From Bromus sterilis (taxonomy: Eukaryota; Streptophyta; Magnoliopsida; Poales; Poaceae): DNA of 64,000 nucleotides. A program made the position numbers and the translations under genes. The notes below the pieces were generated by a model. That model had not been told where the DNA came from. It made no database searches and was given only the letters and a program-made list of their open reading frames with translations. The stretch's first letter is position 1. Each line of letters begins with the position of its first letter. The stretch is taken from NCBI GenBank assembly GCA_950022295.1, contig OX465597.1, positions 186,805,016 through 186,869,015 of the forward strand. Direction: 5' to 3'. Positions 41,774-53,616 of the stretch are shown piece by piece.

Positions 41774-42916
41774 CTACGCCAGTTCTGTTGCGTCTTCGCC
41801 GTCCACGACTGCTTCAGGTGTTGCTGCATGTACCTTGATAGATCTCCGGCTGATGCTTTCGAGAAAAACGCCGGGTGGTACAGGTCCCCGGGTTGAACCG
41901 ATATTTGCGAGCTCGTCAGCTTCTGTGTTGTTGGCCCTGGTGATGTAGTTGAGCTCGCAACCGTCGAAACTTCCTTCGAGTTCATTGTAGAGCATCTGGT
42001 AGGACGCCATGTTGTCGGCTATTGCGTCGCAGTTTCTCAACGTCTGCTGGACGACGAGATTGGAGTCCCCGTAAATTATGAGGCGAGTGGCTCCGCACGT
42101 TTTGGCCATGTGCATGCCATGGAGGAGTGCCTCGTATTCTGATTCGTTGTTGGAGGCATGACTGAAGTTAATCTGGAGGACATATTTCAGCTTTGTTCCT
42201 TTAGGGGAGATGAGCACAACTCCTGCCCCAGCTCCTTGTTGTCTTTTGGACCCATCGAAGAACATTGACCATGAACTTGATAGGTCTGGAGGGCCTGGTG
42301 TCTGAACCTCCGTCCACTCGACCAGGAAATCTGGGAGTACTTGGGCTTTGATGGCTATTGGGTGCTTGAACTGCAGGTATCGTGGGCTGAGCTCAATGTT
42401 CCACTCAGCGACTCGTCCAGTCGCTCCAGGGTTGTTGAGTATGTCAGCGAGTGGTGCGCTACTCACGATTGTGATAGGGCGCTCGTCGAAGTAGTGGGAC
42501 ACCTTTCTTGAGGTCATGACGATGGCCAGTAGTAGCTTCTGATAGTGCGGGTACTGCTGCTGGGATTTGGTCAGGAGCATGCTGAGGTAGTAGATTGGTC
42601 TCTGGATGCTCTGGACCTTGCCTTCTTCTACGCATTCGACAACGAGCGTTGTGCTTACTACACTGTTACGTGCTGCCACGTAGAGGTATAGCTTCTCTCG
42701 TTCCTTGGGTACCGCGAGGATTGGTGGGGTCGAGAGTGTCTTTTTCAGGTCCGCGAATGCTTGGCGGGCTTCCTCTGTCCACTCGTATTTCTCTCCTTTC
42801 CTGAGCAGCTGATAGAAAGGCAGCGTGCGTTCTCCCAGCCTGTTGATGAAGCGGCTGAGGGCTGCGAGTTTTCCAGTGAGCTGTTGTACTCCTTTGACGT
42901 CGGTTGGTTCTTGCAT
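41774..42916 (-). pseudogene. Dual RNase H segment of Tat-like pol
   Basis: Residues 1-205 (from 42916) hold the end of RT and the native gypsy RNase H, which has lost its first catalytic Asp (YLYVAARNS). Residues 215-340 are a second, archaeal-type RNase H with D221 (MFFDGSK), E258 (NNESEYEAL), D284 (YGDSNLV) and D334 (NTEADELA) all present. A second RNase H of this kind is a known hallmark of Tat-lineage elements. The segment is separated from RT by one frameshift and from integrase by one stop. Confidence 0.9.
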
Positions 42917-44514
42917 TCGGGTGATGGCTTGGACTTTCTCAGGGTTTGCCTCGATTCCTCGGGCGGAGACATATAGCCAAGCAGCTTCCCCTCCGGTACG
43001 CCGAATGCAAACTTCTTTGGGTTGAGTTTGATTCTGTATTTGTTGAGCGCCGCGAAGGTTTCGCGCAGGTCGTCGAGTAGTGTGGCTTCTTTGTAGGTCT
43101 TGATGAAGATGTCGTCCACATAGACTTGCACGTTTCTTTCGATTTTCTCCTTCAGGCAGGCCTGCATCATTCGCTGGTAAGTAGCACTTGCGTTTTTGAG
43201 CCCGAAGGGCATGGTCCTGTAGCAGAATACGCCATAGGGGGTGATGAACGATGTGTGCTCTTCGACTTCTTCCTTCATCCTCATCTGGTTGTATCCTGAG
43301 TAAGCATCAAGAAAGGAAAGTAGATCGCACCCTGCTGTCGAGTCGATTATCTGATCGATTCTAGGCAGGGGGAAGTGGTCCTTCGGGCAATGCTTGTTGA
43401 CTGGTCCGTAGTCGACACACATGCGCAGCACGGTCGTGTATTTCTTGGGCACCAGCACTGGGTTGGCTATCCAGGTGGCTTTCTTTGTTTCTCGGATGAA
43501 CTGGGCGTCAAGTAACCGGTTGACTTCCTCTCCGATTGCTCTGCGCTTGGGCTCCGAGAATCGTCTCAGCGCTTGCTTCACCGGCTTCGTGTTTTGCTTG
43601 ATGCGTAGGGCGTGTTCCGCGAATTCGCGTGGTATCCCAGGCATGTCGGCTGGGCACCAGGCGAATATTTCCCACTCATCTCGAAGGAAAGCGATGAGAG
43701 TCGTCGCCTGCTCCTCTGGTAGGTGGGCGTACACGCGGACTGTTTTTTCCGGGTCCGTCGGGTGCACTTGGTGAGTGACTGTGTCGCTGTCGATGCTGAA
43801 GTCGCGTCCGTACTCCTTGGATTCGCTTCGGTTCACCAATGGGAAGGTACTCTTGTCCGTCACCATGGCTATTTCTCTGAGTTCTTGTTCGGCTCCGAAT
43901 GTGTCGGAGATTCTGTGGAAGTCACGATCACATTGATCTGATTTGATGAAGCTTCCGTTGATCGTGAGGACTCCTGCTGATCCTGGCATCTTGAGCTTGA
44001 GGTAGGCGTAGTGTGGGACCACCATGAACTGCGCGAATGCTGACCGTCCCAATATGGCGTGGTACTGCGATTGCCAGTCGAGTACCTCAAACTCGAGGAC
44101 GTGCTTTGCGAAGTTGTGTCGGTTGCCGAAGACAACTTCGAGTTCGATGACTCCGAGGGATGTGGCTGCTTCTCCTGGGACTACCCCGTGTAACTTGGTG
44201 CTCAATTTTCCCCATACTGATCGTGGGATCAACATCTTTTGCAGGGTGCTGGCGAAGATGATATTCATGCTGCTGCCTCCGTCCATGAAGACCCTATCCA
44301 TGTCGTACCCTCCGATTTGTGCATCGAGCACCAGGGGCGCGTGCCCCGGTTTTGGGACTGCGGGTGGATGGTCGTCCTGTGAGAACGTGATGCTGGTCTC
44401 CGTATCATGTAGCTGGTAGACTTCGACTATGTTTATGCTCTCGGCTGCTCTAGCTTGCAGGGTGTAGGCGTCGCGTTGTGTTTGCGACACCCTTCCCTCT
44501 TGGATCATGAGCAC
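42917..44514 (-). pseudogene. Protease and RT of Tat-like pol
   Basis: From 44514 the protease-like region is residues 60-190, with the active-site segment VFMDGGSSMNII (DGG in place of DSG). RT covers about 315-500 with FLDAYSGYNQ, MPFGLKNASATYQRMM and the YVDD box at 465-468. A one-base loss near 42975, just after LLGYM, shifts the frame. The reading continues in another frame into the RNase H segment, so two small lesions separate it from a long polyprotein. Confidence 0.9.
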
Positions 44515-45434
44515 CTGTCCTTGCAGCGGGTTGTGACGTCCTTCCGGGCTTCAGGGTGGCGATTGTTCGGGTCGCCGGTTGCGCCTGTCTTCTTTCTGCT
44601 TCTCCTTCTTGAGGTCGTCGGCTAGCTCGTTAAACATGCAACAGTCTCTCAAAGTGTGGCCTGACCTGACACATCCCCAGTCATCCTCGAAGTTGTGGAT
44701 CGTGCAGGATCCTGCTAGCTGCTCTCTAGCCGTGAGTTTGCTAGATCCGGCTGCCTCCTCCTTCTTGAGATTATGAAGATTTGCTCGTGATCCTCCGGGT
44801 GTTCTTGGAAGTGAGGGTCGGTTTCGATTCCTCGGCTCATGTCTTGGTTCTTGATGAGGTTGGCGAATTCATCCGGCCTTCGATCTGGGTCATAGTACTC
44901 GCCCACAGGTGTCTCTGAGTCGCTGTCCTGGTTGGCGGCAGGTGCTCGTGCGACGGCGTGTCGTCGAGTGGTCGTCGGTTGTACGGCTGCGTGACGTGGC
45001 TCGTTCGTTGGAGCCTCGCCGTAAATCTCCCGTACGCGCCTTTTGGGTTGTCGATTCCTTCTTCCTTGGTGATGGTTCTGTTGATCGCTGGTTTCGATCT
45101 CGTAGTCGTCGTCTTGATGTGCGGCGGGTGTCCGGGCGGCGGTGGGTTGAAAGATTTGTGAGTCCTCCGCTGCGTGTCGCGGTTCGTCGAGTGGAATTCC
45201 TTCGTAGAGGCCCCTCGCCGTTCTTCTGGGCCGTCAATTCCTTTGGCGCTGACGCTGCACTTGGCCGTTACCGTAGTGTCGGTCCTAGCACAGCTGTAGC
45301 CCGAGCGGTCTTGATGGGGTGGCAGAGATGTCCGCCGTGATCTTGAATCCTTCGAGTGGGCTAGATCTGGTTCTTGCCCTTGAGTTGTAGCTTGCTGAAG
45401 AAAGGACCGCCGTGATCGTGATCCCAACCTGTGT
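44515..45434 (-). pseudogene. Gag remnant of Tat-like element
   Basis: Only about 0.9 kb separates primer site and protease, too short for a full gag. Arg/Ser/Thr-rich pieces fill the 5' part. Around 44620-44700 (minus) a Cys/His-containing piece with GHTLRDCCMFNELADD resembles the gag C-terminal zinc region. The retrotrans_gag core is not found. Frames are broken. Confidence 0.65.
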
Positions 45435-45436
45435 AT

Positions 45437-45456
45437 TTCCCACAGACGGCGCCAAT
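45437..45456 (-). other. Primer-binding site (tRNA-Arg type)
   Basis: On the sense strand ATTGGCGCCGTCTGTGGGAA follows the 5' LTR. TGGCGCCGTCTGTGG is a known tRNA-Arg-complementary primer site of Tat-lineage elements. Confidence 0.85.
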
Positions 45457-45894
45457 TGACGGGGATCAATCCCGGAAAATCCCATGGTCAGGGACCCTGG
45501 GTTAGTCATGAGAGGCACAGGTTGGACGATAGCTCGTCGGCAAACAGGAAGGCACGCTCTTGCTCGATATTATTGATGGGGGAGATGCGATTACAGTATA
45601 TGTCAAGGCTGGAGCACTCAAGGCTAGGGTTACATATGATATTGGTTGTCCTTTTCGTCGCCCCTCCTAGCCCTTACATACTGGGCTTGGTCTCGGGGAG
45701 TTCACCTACGTTTACAGGTAAGCTTTCCTAAGCCTAGCTTGCTCCATACGGCAGGTTCTCGCACCTTCCTTGTGAGTCGCAGACTCCTACGTCGGTGCCA
45801 ATAAGCGGGTCGAGGCTGTATCTTCATGGGCCTTTTGTCTTCAGGGACACCAGGTAGGTTTATCCGTAGGAGTCGTGGGGTCACCCCCTCGTCA
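45457..45894 (-). repeat. 5' LTR of Tat-like element
   Basis: 438 bp, right copy. The target duplication TCTGT follows at 45895. Confidence 0.92.
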
Positions 45895-47174
45895 TCTGTC
45901 TTCTCCAAGATGGATTTGAGATTAGGTTATCATCAAATCAAAATCCGAAACGAGGACATTCCAAAAATGGCCTTTACTACTCGTTATGGTCTTTGCGAGT
46001 ACACCGTCATGTCCTTTGGTTTAACCAATTCCCCCGCCACTTTCTCGCACATGATGAATTCGATCTTCATGGAGTACTTGGATACATTTGTTGTAGTTTA
46101 TCTTGATGACATTCTCATCTAGTCGAAGAATGAAGAAGAGCATGCCGAACATCTCAGGCTGGTATTGATGAAACTTCGAGAGCACCGCCTGTATCCTAAT
46201 TCTCCAAGTGTGAATTTTGGCTACCAGAAGTGACCTACTTAGGCCACGTGATTTCTGCAAAAGGCATTGCTGTGAATCCCGAGAGAGTTCAAGCCGTCCT
46301 TGATTGGACTCCACCTCAATCGGTTAAGCAAGTTAGGAGTTTTCTTGGCTTAGCAAGCTATTGCCGCCGCTTTGTCGAGAACTTTTCTAAAGTTGCAAAG
46401 CCTCTAACTGAATTCCTCAAGAAAGATAAGAAATTCCAATGGACTCCCAAGTGCGAGGAAAGATTTCAAGAGCTAAAAAGAAGATTGACTTCTACACCCG
46501 TACTTGCGCCTCCAGACACAAAAAAGGATTTTGAGATCTTTTGTGACGCCTCACGGCAAAGGTTAGGATGCATACTTATGCAAGATAGACATGTGGTAGC
46601 TTATGCTTCACGCCAGTTGCGTCCACATGAAGAGAACTATCCTACCCTAGATCTTGAACTCGCTGCTGTAGTTCATGCCCTGACAACTTGGCGACATTAC
46701 CTCCTTGGTAATCGTTGTGAGATCTATTCCGACCACCAAAGCCTAAAATACATATTCACCTAGCCAGATCTTAATCTTAGGCAAAGACGCTGGATAGAGT
46801 TGATAAAAGATTATGACTTAGGAATTTCTTACACCCCAGGCAAAGCCAATGTCATGGCTGATGCACGAAGTTGTAAGTCGTATTGTAACAACCTCATGTT
46901 ACAACAGTGTCAACCACTTCTTCATGAGGAATTTCGCAAGCTCAATCTTGAGATTGTTCCTCATGGTTATCTTTCTACCTTGGTGGCGAAACAAACTCTT
47001 GAGGATCAAATCATAGTTGCCCAAAGGCGTACACGAGGTGTTCGCCGGATCAATGAGAACATTGCTAGCGGAGTTGCTAAATGTTTCTCCACAGATAGCA
47101 AAGGAACGGTATACTTTGGAAATCGTTTGGTAGTGCCTAAGAATAGGGATCTAAGGCAACTCATACTCAAATAA
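45895..47174 (+). pseudogene. RT core and RNase H of Z pol
   Basis: Continues the RT cut at 36596: SKMDLRLGYHQIKI, MSFGLTNSPATF and VVYLDDILI. Then comes RNase H (IFCDASRQRLGCIL, DLELAAVVHAL, YSDHQSLKY) and the linker to integrase. Lesions are a TAG just after the YLDD box (46123), a small deletion near 46190, a TAG at 46762 and a stop at 47172. Z2 keeps sense codons at some of these places, so they arose after the copies diverged. Confidence 0.9.
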
Positions 47175-47216
47175 GCCCATGACACACCCCGCTCGATTCA
47201 TCCCGGTAGCACAAAA

Positions 47217-48503
47217 ATGTACCGAGATCTACGCCAGAGATTTTGGTGGACCAGGATGAAGAGAGACATTGCTCGATTTGTTGCCGAATGTGATTTTTGT
47301 CGTCGCATTAAGGAAGAACATCAAAGACCTGCTGGTACACTTCAACCTTTTCCTATTCCAGAGTGGAAATGGGACAAAGTCAGTATGGATTTCATCAATG
47401 GCTTTCCAAAAACCCAGAAAGGAAATGATGCCATCTTCGTTGTGGTGGATAGACTTTCCAAAGTTGCACACTTTCTTCCCGTTCGCGAGTTTATAACTGC
47501 TAGCCATTTAGCGGACTTGTATGTCTCTAGAATTGTGTCTATTCATGGTGTTCCTTTGGAAATCAATTCTGATCGCGGTAGTCTTTTCACCTCTAGATTT
47601 TGGGGAAGCTTTCAGAATGCTATGGGAACTCATCTCTCCTTTAGTACAGCTTTCCATCCTCAGTCTAGTGGTCAAGTCGAAAGGGTTAACCAAATTCTTG
47701 AAGACATTCTCAGAGCTTGTGTTATCTCATTCGGAAAGAATTGGGAGAAATCTCTTCCATTTGCCGAATTTGCTTATAACAATAGTTTCCAATATAGTCT
47801 GAACATGGCTCCTTTTGAACTCCTCTATGGACGAAGATGTCGAACACCCCTTAACTGGTCAGAAACCGGTGAAAGACAATTCTTTGGACCGGATATGATC
47901 ATGGAAGCAGAAGAGCAAGTTCGCATTGTTCGTGATCAATTGAAAGCCGCCCAGTCTCGTCAGAAAAGCTACTATGATCGTCATCATAGGCAAGAAAGCT
48001 ACAATCTGGATGAGAAGGCTTACCTTCGGGTTACTCCTCTGAAGGGAACCCAACGTTTTGGAATCAAAGGCAAGTTGGCCCCACGTTACATCGGACCTTT
48101 CCGCATTCTTTCTAAATGTGGCCAAGTTGCCTACCAACTTCAACTACCTCTGCACCTTTCCCGAGTACACGATGTATTCCATGTATCACAACTCAGGCGT
48201 TGCTTCAAGGACCCCATTCGCGAAGTCGACTATGAAACGCTTGATCTCCAAGATGACCTTTCTTATCAAGAATACCCTGTTCGTATTCTTGATTCAGCAG
48301 AGCGTGTCACTCGTCGTCGGAAGATTAAGTTTCTGAAAGTGCAATGGTCACACCACTCTGAGAAAGAAGCCACGTGGGAAAGAGAAGACCGTCTCAGTGT
48401 CGAGTACCCCACCTTCCTCCCGCAGACTTCTGAATCTCGGGACGAGATTCTTTTGAGTGGGGGCGAGTTGTCACAACCCAAAGTTAGGTATGTGCTAGAA
48501 TAG
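47217..48503 (+). CDS. Integrase with chromodomain, C-terminal part of Z pol
   Basis: A 428-residue open stretch, although the reading frame as a whole is broken upstream. Integrase zinc-finger cysteines are at 25 and 28, and the triad is D58, D119 and E155 with the correct spacing. The C-terminal chromodomain is about residues 353-400 (YPVRILDSAERVTRRRKIKF, then VQWSHHSEKEATWERED), which marks Tekay/Del-type chromoviruses and is thought to guide integration to heterochromatin. The first ATG at 47217 is internal to the polyprotein and not a real start. The frame crosses the 3' LTR start (48469) and stops within it. Confidence 0.88.
   Translation: MYRDLRQRFWWTRMKRDIARFVAECDFCRRIKEEHQRPAGTLQPFPIPEWKWDKVSMDFINGFPKTQKGNDAIFVVVDRLSKVAHFLPVREFITASHLADLYVSRIVSIHGVPLEINSDRGSLFTSRFWGSFQNAMGTHLSFSTAFHPQSSGQVERVNQILEDILRACVISFGKNWEKSLPFAEFAYNNSFQYSLNMAPFELLYGRRCRTPLNWSETGERQFFGPDMIMEAEEQVRIVRDQLKAAQSRQKSYYDRHHRQESYNLDEKAYLRVTPLKGTQRFGIKGKLAPRYIGPFRILSKCGQVAYQLQLPLHLSRVHDVFHVSQLRRCFKDPIREVDYETLDLQDDLSYQEYPVRILDSAERVTRRRKIKFLKVQWSHHSEKEATWEREDRLSVEYPTFLPQTSESRDEILLSGGELSQPKVRYVLE
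48432..48450 (+). repeat. Short inverted repeat upstream of Z polypurine tract
   Basis: GAATCTCG and CGAGATTC form a perfect 8-bp stem around GGA. It lies about 10 bases before the polypurine stretch GAGTGGGGGCGAG. Equivalent hairpins are at 27243-27261 (V) and 55001-55019 (W, imperfect). Confidence 0.7.
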
Positions 48504-51500
48504 CAAGTCACTTTGCATCATGATAAAAAAATTCAAAAGAAATTGAAATGGGAGAGAAACCCCCCCCCCCCCAGATGAATTTAATTCAAATGGCCAGATA
48601 AAAAGATGCTCCAAAAAAATCATTTTGCATTTTTGAGAAGTCACATAAATGAGTATGATCACATATAAAGTGATGTGGTAGCATTCCCATGCTCATGGAT
48701 TTTTCAAATATTCAAACAGGAGCATGCATTTAAATTTAAACCCCTATTTGAATTAAAGTTCAAATAATTTGAATTTTAAAAATGTCCAAACTTTATAAGT
48801 GCCTAGCTATATATTTTATGAGGCCATATAAATGAATTTGGGCATTTATAAAAATACTTAGCTATTTTATTAGCTAGGTCAAACAAAATGCAGAAAAAAA
48901 AGATAGGGGCTTACCTTACGCCCAGGGGCGCAGACCCACTCACCTGGGCCGGCCCAGCCCAGCCTCCTCGCTTGTCGTATTCTACCCCGCGCCCAGAAGC
49001 AGCTCGGTGGTGAGCCAAGCACGCGCCGACTGCCACCTCGACGCCGAGGCTCCTCTAGGCCTCCCCCTCGCCTCTCTCTGCGCCACGCAGCTGTAGAACA
49101 CCCCCCGCACGCCTTCCCCTCGCTCTCGGCTCCTCCTTCTTCTTCCCCGGCAAGTTATGTGCGCGACTGCAACCCCAGCAGAGAGCGCGACCATGTCCCG
49201 GCTTGGCCATTGGTCGTTCTAGCGCACGCCGCCGTTCCCAATCGCTCCGGCGTCGTCGACTTCCTCAATCCCCCACGTCAATTGAAGCTTGGCGCCACCG
49301 AGGATGACAGCAGCCCCACGACTTCACCGCCGGTCACCCGCCACTCCGACGAGCGATTCCTCTGCCGCCAGGACCTCTTTGCCCCCGCCGAGTTCTTCCT
49401 CGCAACTACGGTGAGCTCACAGTGCTCCTGTACCTTCCCGTGATTCCTCTAGCGCCGCGAATCACCGAGCCGTCGAAGTCCGAAGCTCCGGCCGCCGCCT
49501 CCATTGACGCCCTCGTCACCACAGCCCGTATCCTTGACCCCCTCCTACGCCCGAAGACGCGCGGCTTCGCGCAGCGCACACCCATGCCCCCAGCTACTCC
49601 CCCTGTGCTCTGTTTCGAGTTCCCGGCGAAGCTTCGGCCAACAGTAGCTCGCCGGCGATGTTTAAACCCAACCCCCAAGCTAATCCCCCCCTGGGTCAGT
49701 GACAGTGGGCCCCGAGCCCACTAATTAAAAAGGTTTATTTTTAAAACGAGACAGATTAACCCCTGTGAGACTTACAGGGTGGACCCATAGGTCAGACCCC
49801 CCCCCTGACGTCATGCTGACGCAGTAAATTGCTAAATGATTTATTTAATCCAAAAAAGGCAGAAAAAGCTATAAACTTTGGAAATTCATAATTAATTCAT
49901 TTTAACTCCAAATTAAACATATAATATGTCTAAAATTATCAGAAAAATTCAAGGAATGTGAATATGGACTTTGTTTTCATGTTTGACCAATTTAAATTGG
50001 GGGAACAGTGGCAAACATTCATATGCATTTAATTTGAATTCAAATTTGGAGTGAATTTGCAAATGACTTTGCACTCCACTCCTTTTAAATGGAATTGTAC
50101 CCACATTGTGACCATGAACATCACACTACAATATTGATCATGTGTTTGAGCATTGCATTTATATTTATCCCTTGATTGCTTTGTTTGCTCGATACAAGTG
50201 GAGCCAGAACCCAAAGCCACCCCCTTCGTTGAAGATATCGTGTACGACCCTCGTCAGAAGGGCAAGCAAACCCCCATTGATCATGTCGATAAAAACCCAT
50301 TTCCCTCTCAGTCTCGCTTATGCATGAAATAGGATGATCACCTTGTTATCGATTCTACCGCATAGTTGAACCCATATCCTTTGCATGACCTATCATTTTG
50401 TCACAGTAGTAAGAAAACCACAATCCTTGCAGATGTAGGAGTTGGTTGATATCATGTGGCCCCTGCAACTGTTACTGCTTATTGCATGCTTAGAGTTACA
50501 ATGAGGTTACTCTTTTGTGAGTTGGGATGATAGTGATCATGTTGATGATGGTGGAAATGTGTTGGTGAATCTACCCTAAAACATGGTGAACGATGAGAGG
50601 CTGTGTAGGAGTACACAGTGGGTTATCTCGTTGAACACCGCCTTAAGTCCGAGTTCTTGTGTGGTGATCTAAGAAGAAGAGTACAACCACACATTGGGCT
50701 CACTGACCCCTCTCGACTTAGTACCTCACCCCGTTCAAACCCAGAAGTCGTAGTAGTTCAGAGTTCTGGTAGGGCTGTGGCACGGTCTGCGAAGTGGATG
50801 AACGGCTTTTCAAGACCGGCTTGGGACCCTGCACACATCTTTTGAGGCTGTACTGGAACCTTGGTCGGACTTCCATACAGATCCCCCTCAGATAGGCGAC
50901 TCTCTGTACTAGATCGGAGCTGTGGGCGAAGTGTCGTGGCAACATCCTCGCCGGTACCCGCTTGAAGGGTCCCACTCCCAGGCGGTAACTGATGCGTGTG
51001 TGTGTAGCAGTACACCCCTGCAGGGTGAACAAAACTATTCGAATAGCCGCGTCCGCGGTTAAGGACTGCTTGGAAAACTGTGCCATATTATTAGACAACT
51101 TGAACTGGATACTTATAAAACTTGCCAATATAAGCGTGAGTGCTATGGCGTGCTTTCTTGTGGGGAAGTCGAGGAAGGAACCATACTGGTGTAATTGGTT
51201 GGAGACATGTAATGGACTCGTGTACGCTTCTTACCTCAAGTCTGGTATTCGTAGTACGGGACTAGCCAAGTCAAAGCTGGCACTTCTGCAATGAACCCCA
51301 CCTCCCTTTACCTTGATACATGTGCATGAGTAGTATAGTTCCTATGTAAGTCTTGCTGAGTACGACTTTGTACTCACGTTTGCATATTATTGTTTTAGAT
51401 GAACCCACTGACCCCGAAGGTGGATTCTTCCTGGAGCTCGACGACTGATCAAGCTAGTGTAGTCCCAGCGAGACGACTGGTCCCTGCGTGGAAGGGCTTG

Positions 51501-52178
51501 TTTATAGATAAGGCTTCTCTAAGCCATTTGTTAAACTTTTCTGTACGCAGGCATACTTTTCTTCCGCATGTTTGATGTAATGTTGGATCACAGACTTGTG
51601 ATCTCTGTGTGCACTCTGTAAGAGTTATCAATAAAGTTGTATACTTTGTAGAGAATTGCAATGATACCTGTTGTTCATACTAGACATGTGTGCTGCGTGT
51701 ATGTTCATAACATTCATGTCTTAGTATGGGTTTTCGAGACCTTAGTTGTGATCTGGCTGGCGGTCTTTTATACACCAAGTGGCCCTTAGATGTGCGCAGC
51801 TTGGGGCATCGCGATGCGATTGTTCGTGACTCCGTCACGTGCACACTTTGTTGTATGATCGAGCCCGCCCTAGACCCCGACTAAGTGATCGGGCTGGAGT
51901 AAGTATATGTAAGGGTTATAATACAATCGATAGTATGGTTGAAACGACTTGTCTATGAGTATGGGAGTTCACCACCCATATCATTTAGACTTGTGTGCGG
52001 ACGATGAGGACCCATCTCAGTTGATCATCCGGCCTGGATGGGATGCCCCTCACGTTCGATTCTTTCCGAGAACGTTATGTGTTTGGCCTTGTATGCTTAG
52101 ACAAGTGGGTATGGTTCCCGGCTCTCCATATGATTGTGTCGTAGCGAGTCTTGCATACGCTAACCCCGGGTCCTGGCA
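48469..52178 (+). repeat. 3' LTR of Z (3710 bp)
   Basis: Starts TGTCACAACC, ends GGTCCTGGCA. AATAAA word at 51630-51635. Carries the segment 51665-51782 that the 5' LTR lacks. Many substitutions separate the two LTRs. Confidence 0.92.
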
Positions 52179-53342
52179 ACATGATATCCCAACCACAGCA
52201 TAGGGTAAAGCAGCAAGTAGTTCCTACTCATACTAAGCAATGGCTGAGCAGCGGTAACTTAGCAATACAATTTTTTGCTAGGATGTGGGGATCATGGCTG
52301 TTTGGGTCTGATTGTGGCATAAGCAAAGTGGATAGGATCAAAACAGCGTTCTAGACTACAGCTAGGCAGGTAGGCAGAAAGTATTAAGGTAATGGTATAG
52401 ATCTTCCCCTTGCCTGGGTAATTAGTCGACGGAGCGGACGTAGCAGGGTCGTCGGGCTCGATGTCGGAAAACTCCACGAAAGTCTCCTCGGCAGTCTCAG
52501 GTGCTAACGTAAGGTACCGACTAGGAAAGCACACAAGTAAACATCGAGACCAACAATGCTCAAGCATGGATGAGATGATCAAGTTTAATACACATGGTGT
52601 GACCATATCTAGTCAAATTTAAATGAAGGTGTTGACGACACGTCAACAACTTCATATGCAATTACTTATATTTTTATGGCTTTGGTCATAGCCTTAATTT
52701 TGGTGTAAATAACATGGCAACATGACATGGCATGAACAACAATAACAAGTTAATATTAAGGAAAGCATCGTGAAATAAATCTATCGATTCTGGAGACTGA
52801 AAGGTGTCGACGATGGTTGACATCGGATAGGTTTCAAAGATGCAAAGATGTGAAAGGAGGTGACATGAATCGTAAAACTTGAGGTAGAAGACCTGCTATC
52901 AGTGAAAACATGACAGGGAGGCATGATTAGAAGAGATAAACAGGAATGGAAAGGACTTGACATGCAGAGATTTTGAAAAAAAGAAAAGGACAATGGTGGC
53001 ACATGCGATAAATGTATCATATTCCATTTTGTACTTTCTCAAAATACAAAATGAAAAGCACCATCTAAATCCTTGCATTCTTCTGCCCCAAAAACATATG
53101 CAACATGTTGGGAAAAGAGCTAGCACTTGGGAATTTCAAAAATCCCAAAGTTTTGGAATTTTAAAACAATTGGAAAAGAAGCAGGGAAAAAAACAGGGGA
53201 AGCCACTTTGGGTTGGCCTCGGTCGGAACTGACCCAACATCTCGCAGCCTCGGTCGGAACTGACCCACGGGCGAAGAAAGAAATTGGGCTGAGACCATTG
53301 TGTCGCAGCAGAAAAAAAAGGAGGCAGAAAAAAAGGGGAGGG

Positions 53343-53416
53343 CGTTGCCTCTTGTGGGAGTCGATCCCACAACCCCTAAGTTTCAACCCAGGTACCCTGC
53401 CACTGCGCTACGTTAA
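53343..53416 (-). pseudogene. Degenerate tRNA-like sequence 1 in W LTR
   Basis: On the minus strand a perfect A-box-like TAGCGCAGTGG and a B-box-like GGATCGACTCC in a GTGGG/CCCAC T-stem lie at tRNA spacing. The anticodon arm (loop near TTGAAA) pairs poorly and the acceptor ends do not pair. It is therefore a tRNA-derived relic with pol III box sequences, not a functional tRNA. Confidence 0.5.
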
Positions 53417-53540
53417 GGAACTAGACAAAACACAGGAATTGAACAAGCTAAGCTATGCGCGAGATGACCGAAACTCTGTAGAAACATGAACTGAAGAACT
53501 CAGCTTCGGTCTGCAGAACAGAAAAAAAGCTACTAGCTCG

Positions 53541-53616
53541 GGCTGGCTGGGATTCGATCCCAGGGTTGATCGGTTCAAACCCCAGCACCCAGACCACCAC
53601 GATACTGCAGCTAAAC
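53541..53616 (-). pseudogene. Degenerate tRNA-like sequence 2 in W LTR
   Basis: On the minus strand a T-arm (CTGGG-ATCGAAT-CCCAG) follows a TAGCTGCAGT A-box-like word. The middle (GGTTTGAACC) resembles an anticodon arm. Acceptor pairing is not seen. It is about 200 bp from relic 1, in the same orientation. Confidence 0.4.

Larger units (their letters stand above)
36597..45894 (-). mobile_element. Tat-like Ty3/gypsy retrotransposon with antisense gene
   Basis: Two 438-bp LTRs (36597-37034, 45457-45894) begin TGACGGGGATCAA and end CCTCGTCA, flanked by TCTGT (36592-36596 and 45895-45899). The LTRs differ at more than a dozen places, so this insertion is older than the CRM-like ones. The primer site fits tRNA-Arg. 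Coding order on the minus strand is gag remnant, protease, RT, degenerate RNase H, archaeal-type RNase H, integrase. A long 3' untranslated part has tandem repeats and a plus-strand gene (38365-38982). The tRNA-Arg primer and second RNase H point to the Tat lineage. Confidence 0.93.
31993..52178 (+). mobile_element. Element Z: 20-kb Tekay/Del-like retrotransposon, gag-less, with nested Tat-like insertion
   Basis: LTRs at 31993-35618 and 48469-52178 begin TGTCACAACC. Exact ACATG duplications lie at 31988-31992 and 52179-52183. Without the nested element (36597-45894) the internal region is about 3.6 kb. It starts with a primer site, lacks gag and protease, and runs from the RT N-terminus to an integrase with chromodomain. 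Pol is damaged by stops and frameshifts. The same gag-protease loss is found in Z2. Confidence 0.93.

Noticed and set aside
53343..53416. A functional tRNA gene on the minus strand
   Set aside because: Acceptor ends do not pair and the anticodon stem is mismatched. Only the pol III boxes and T-arm are convincing.
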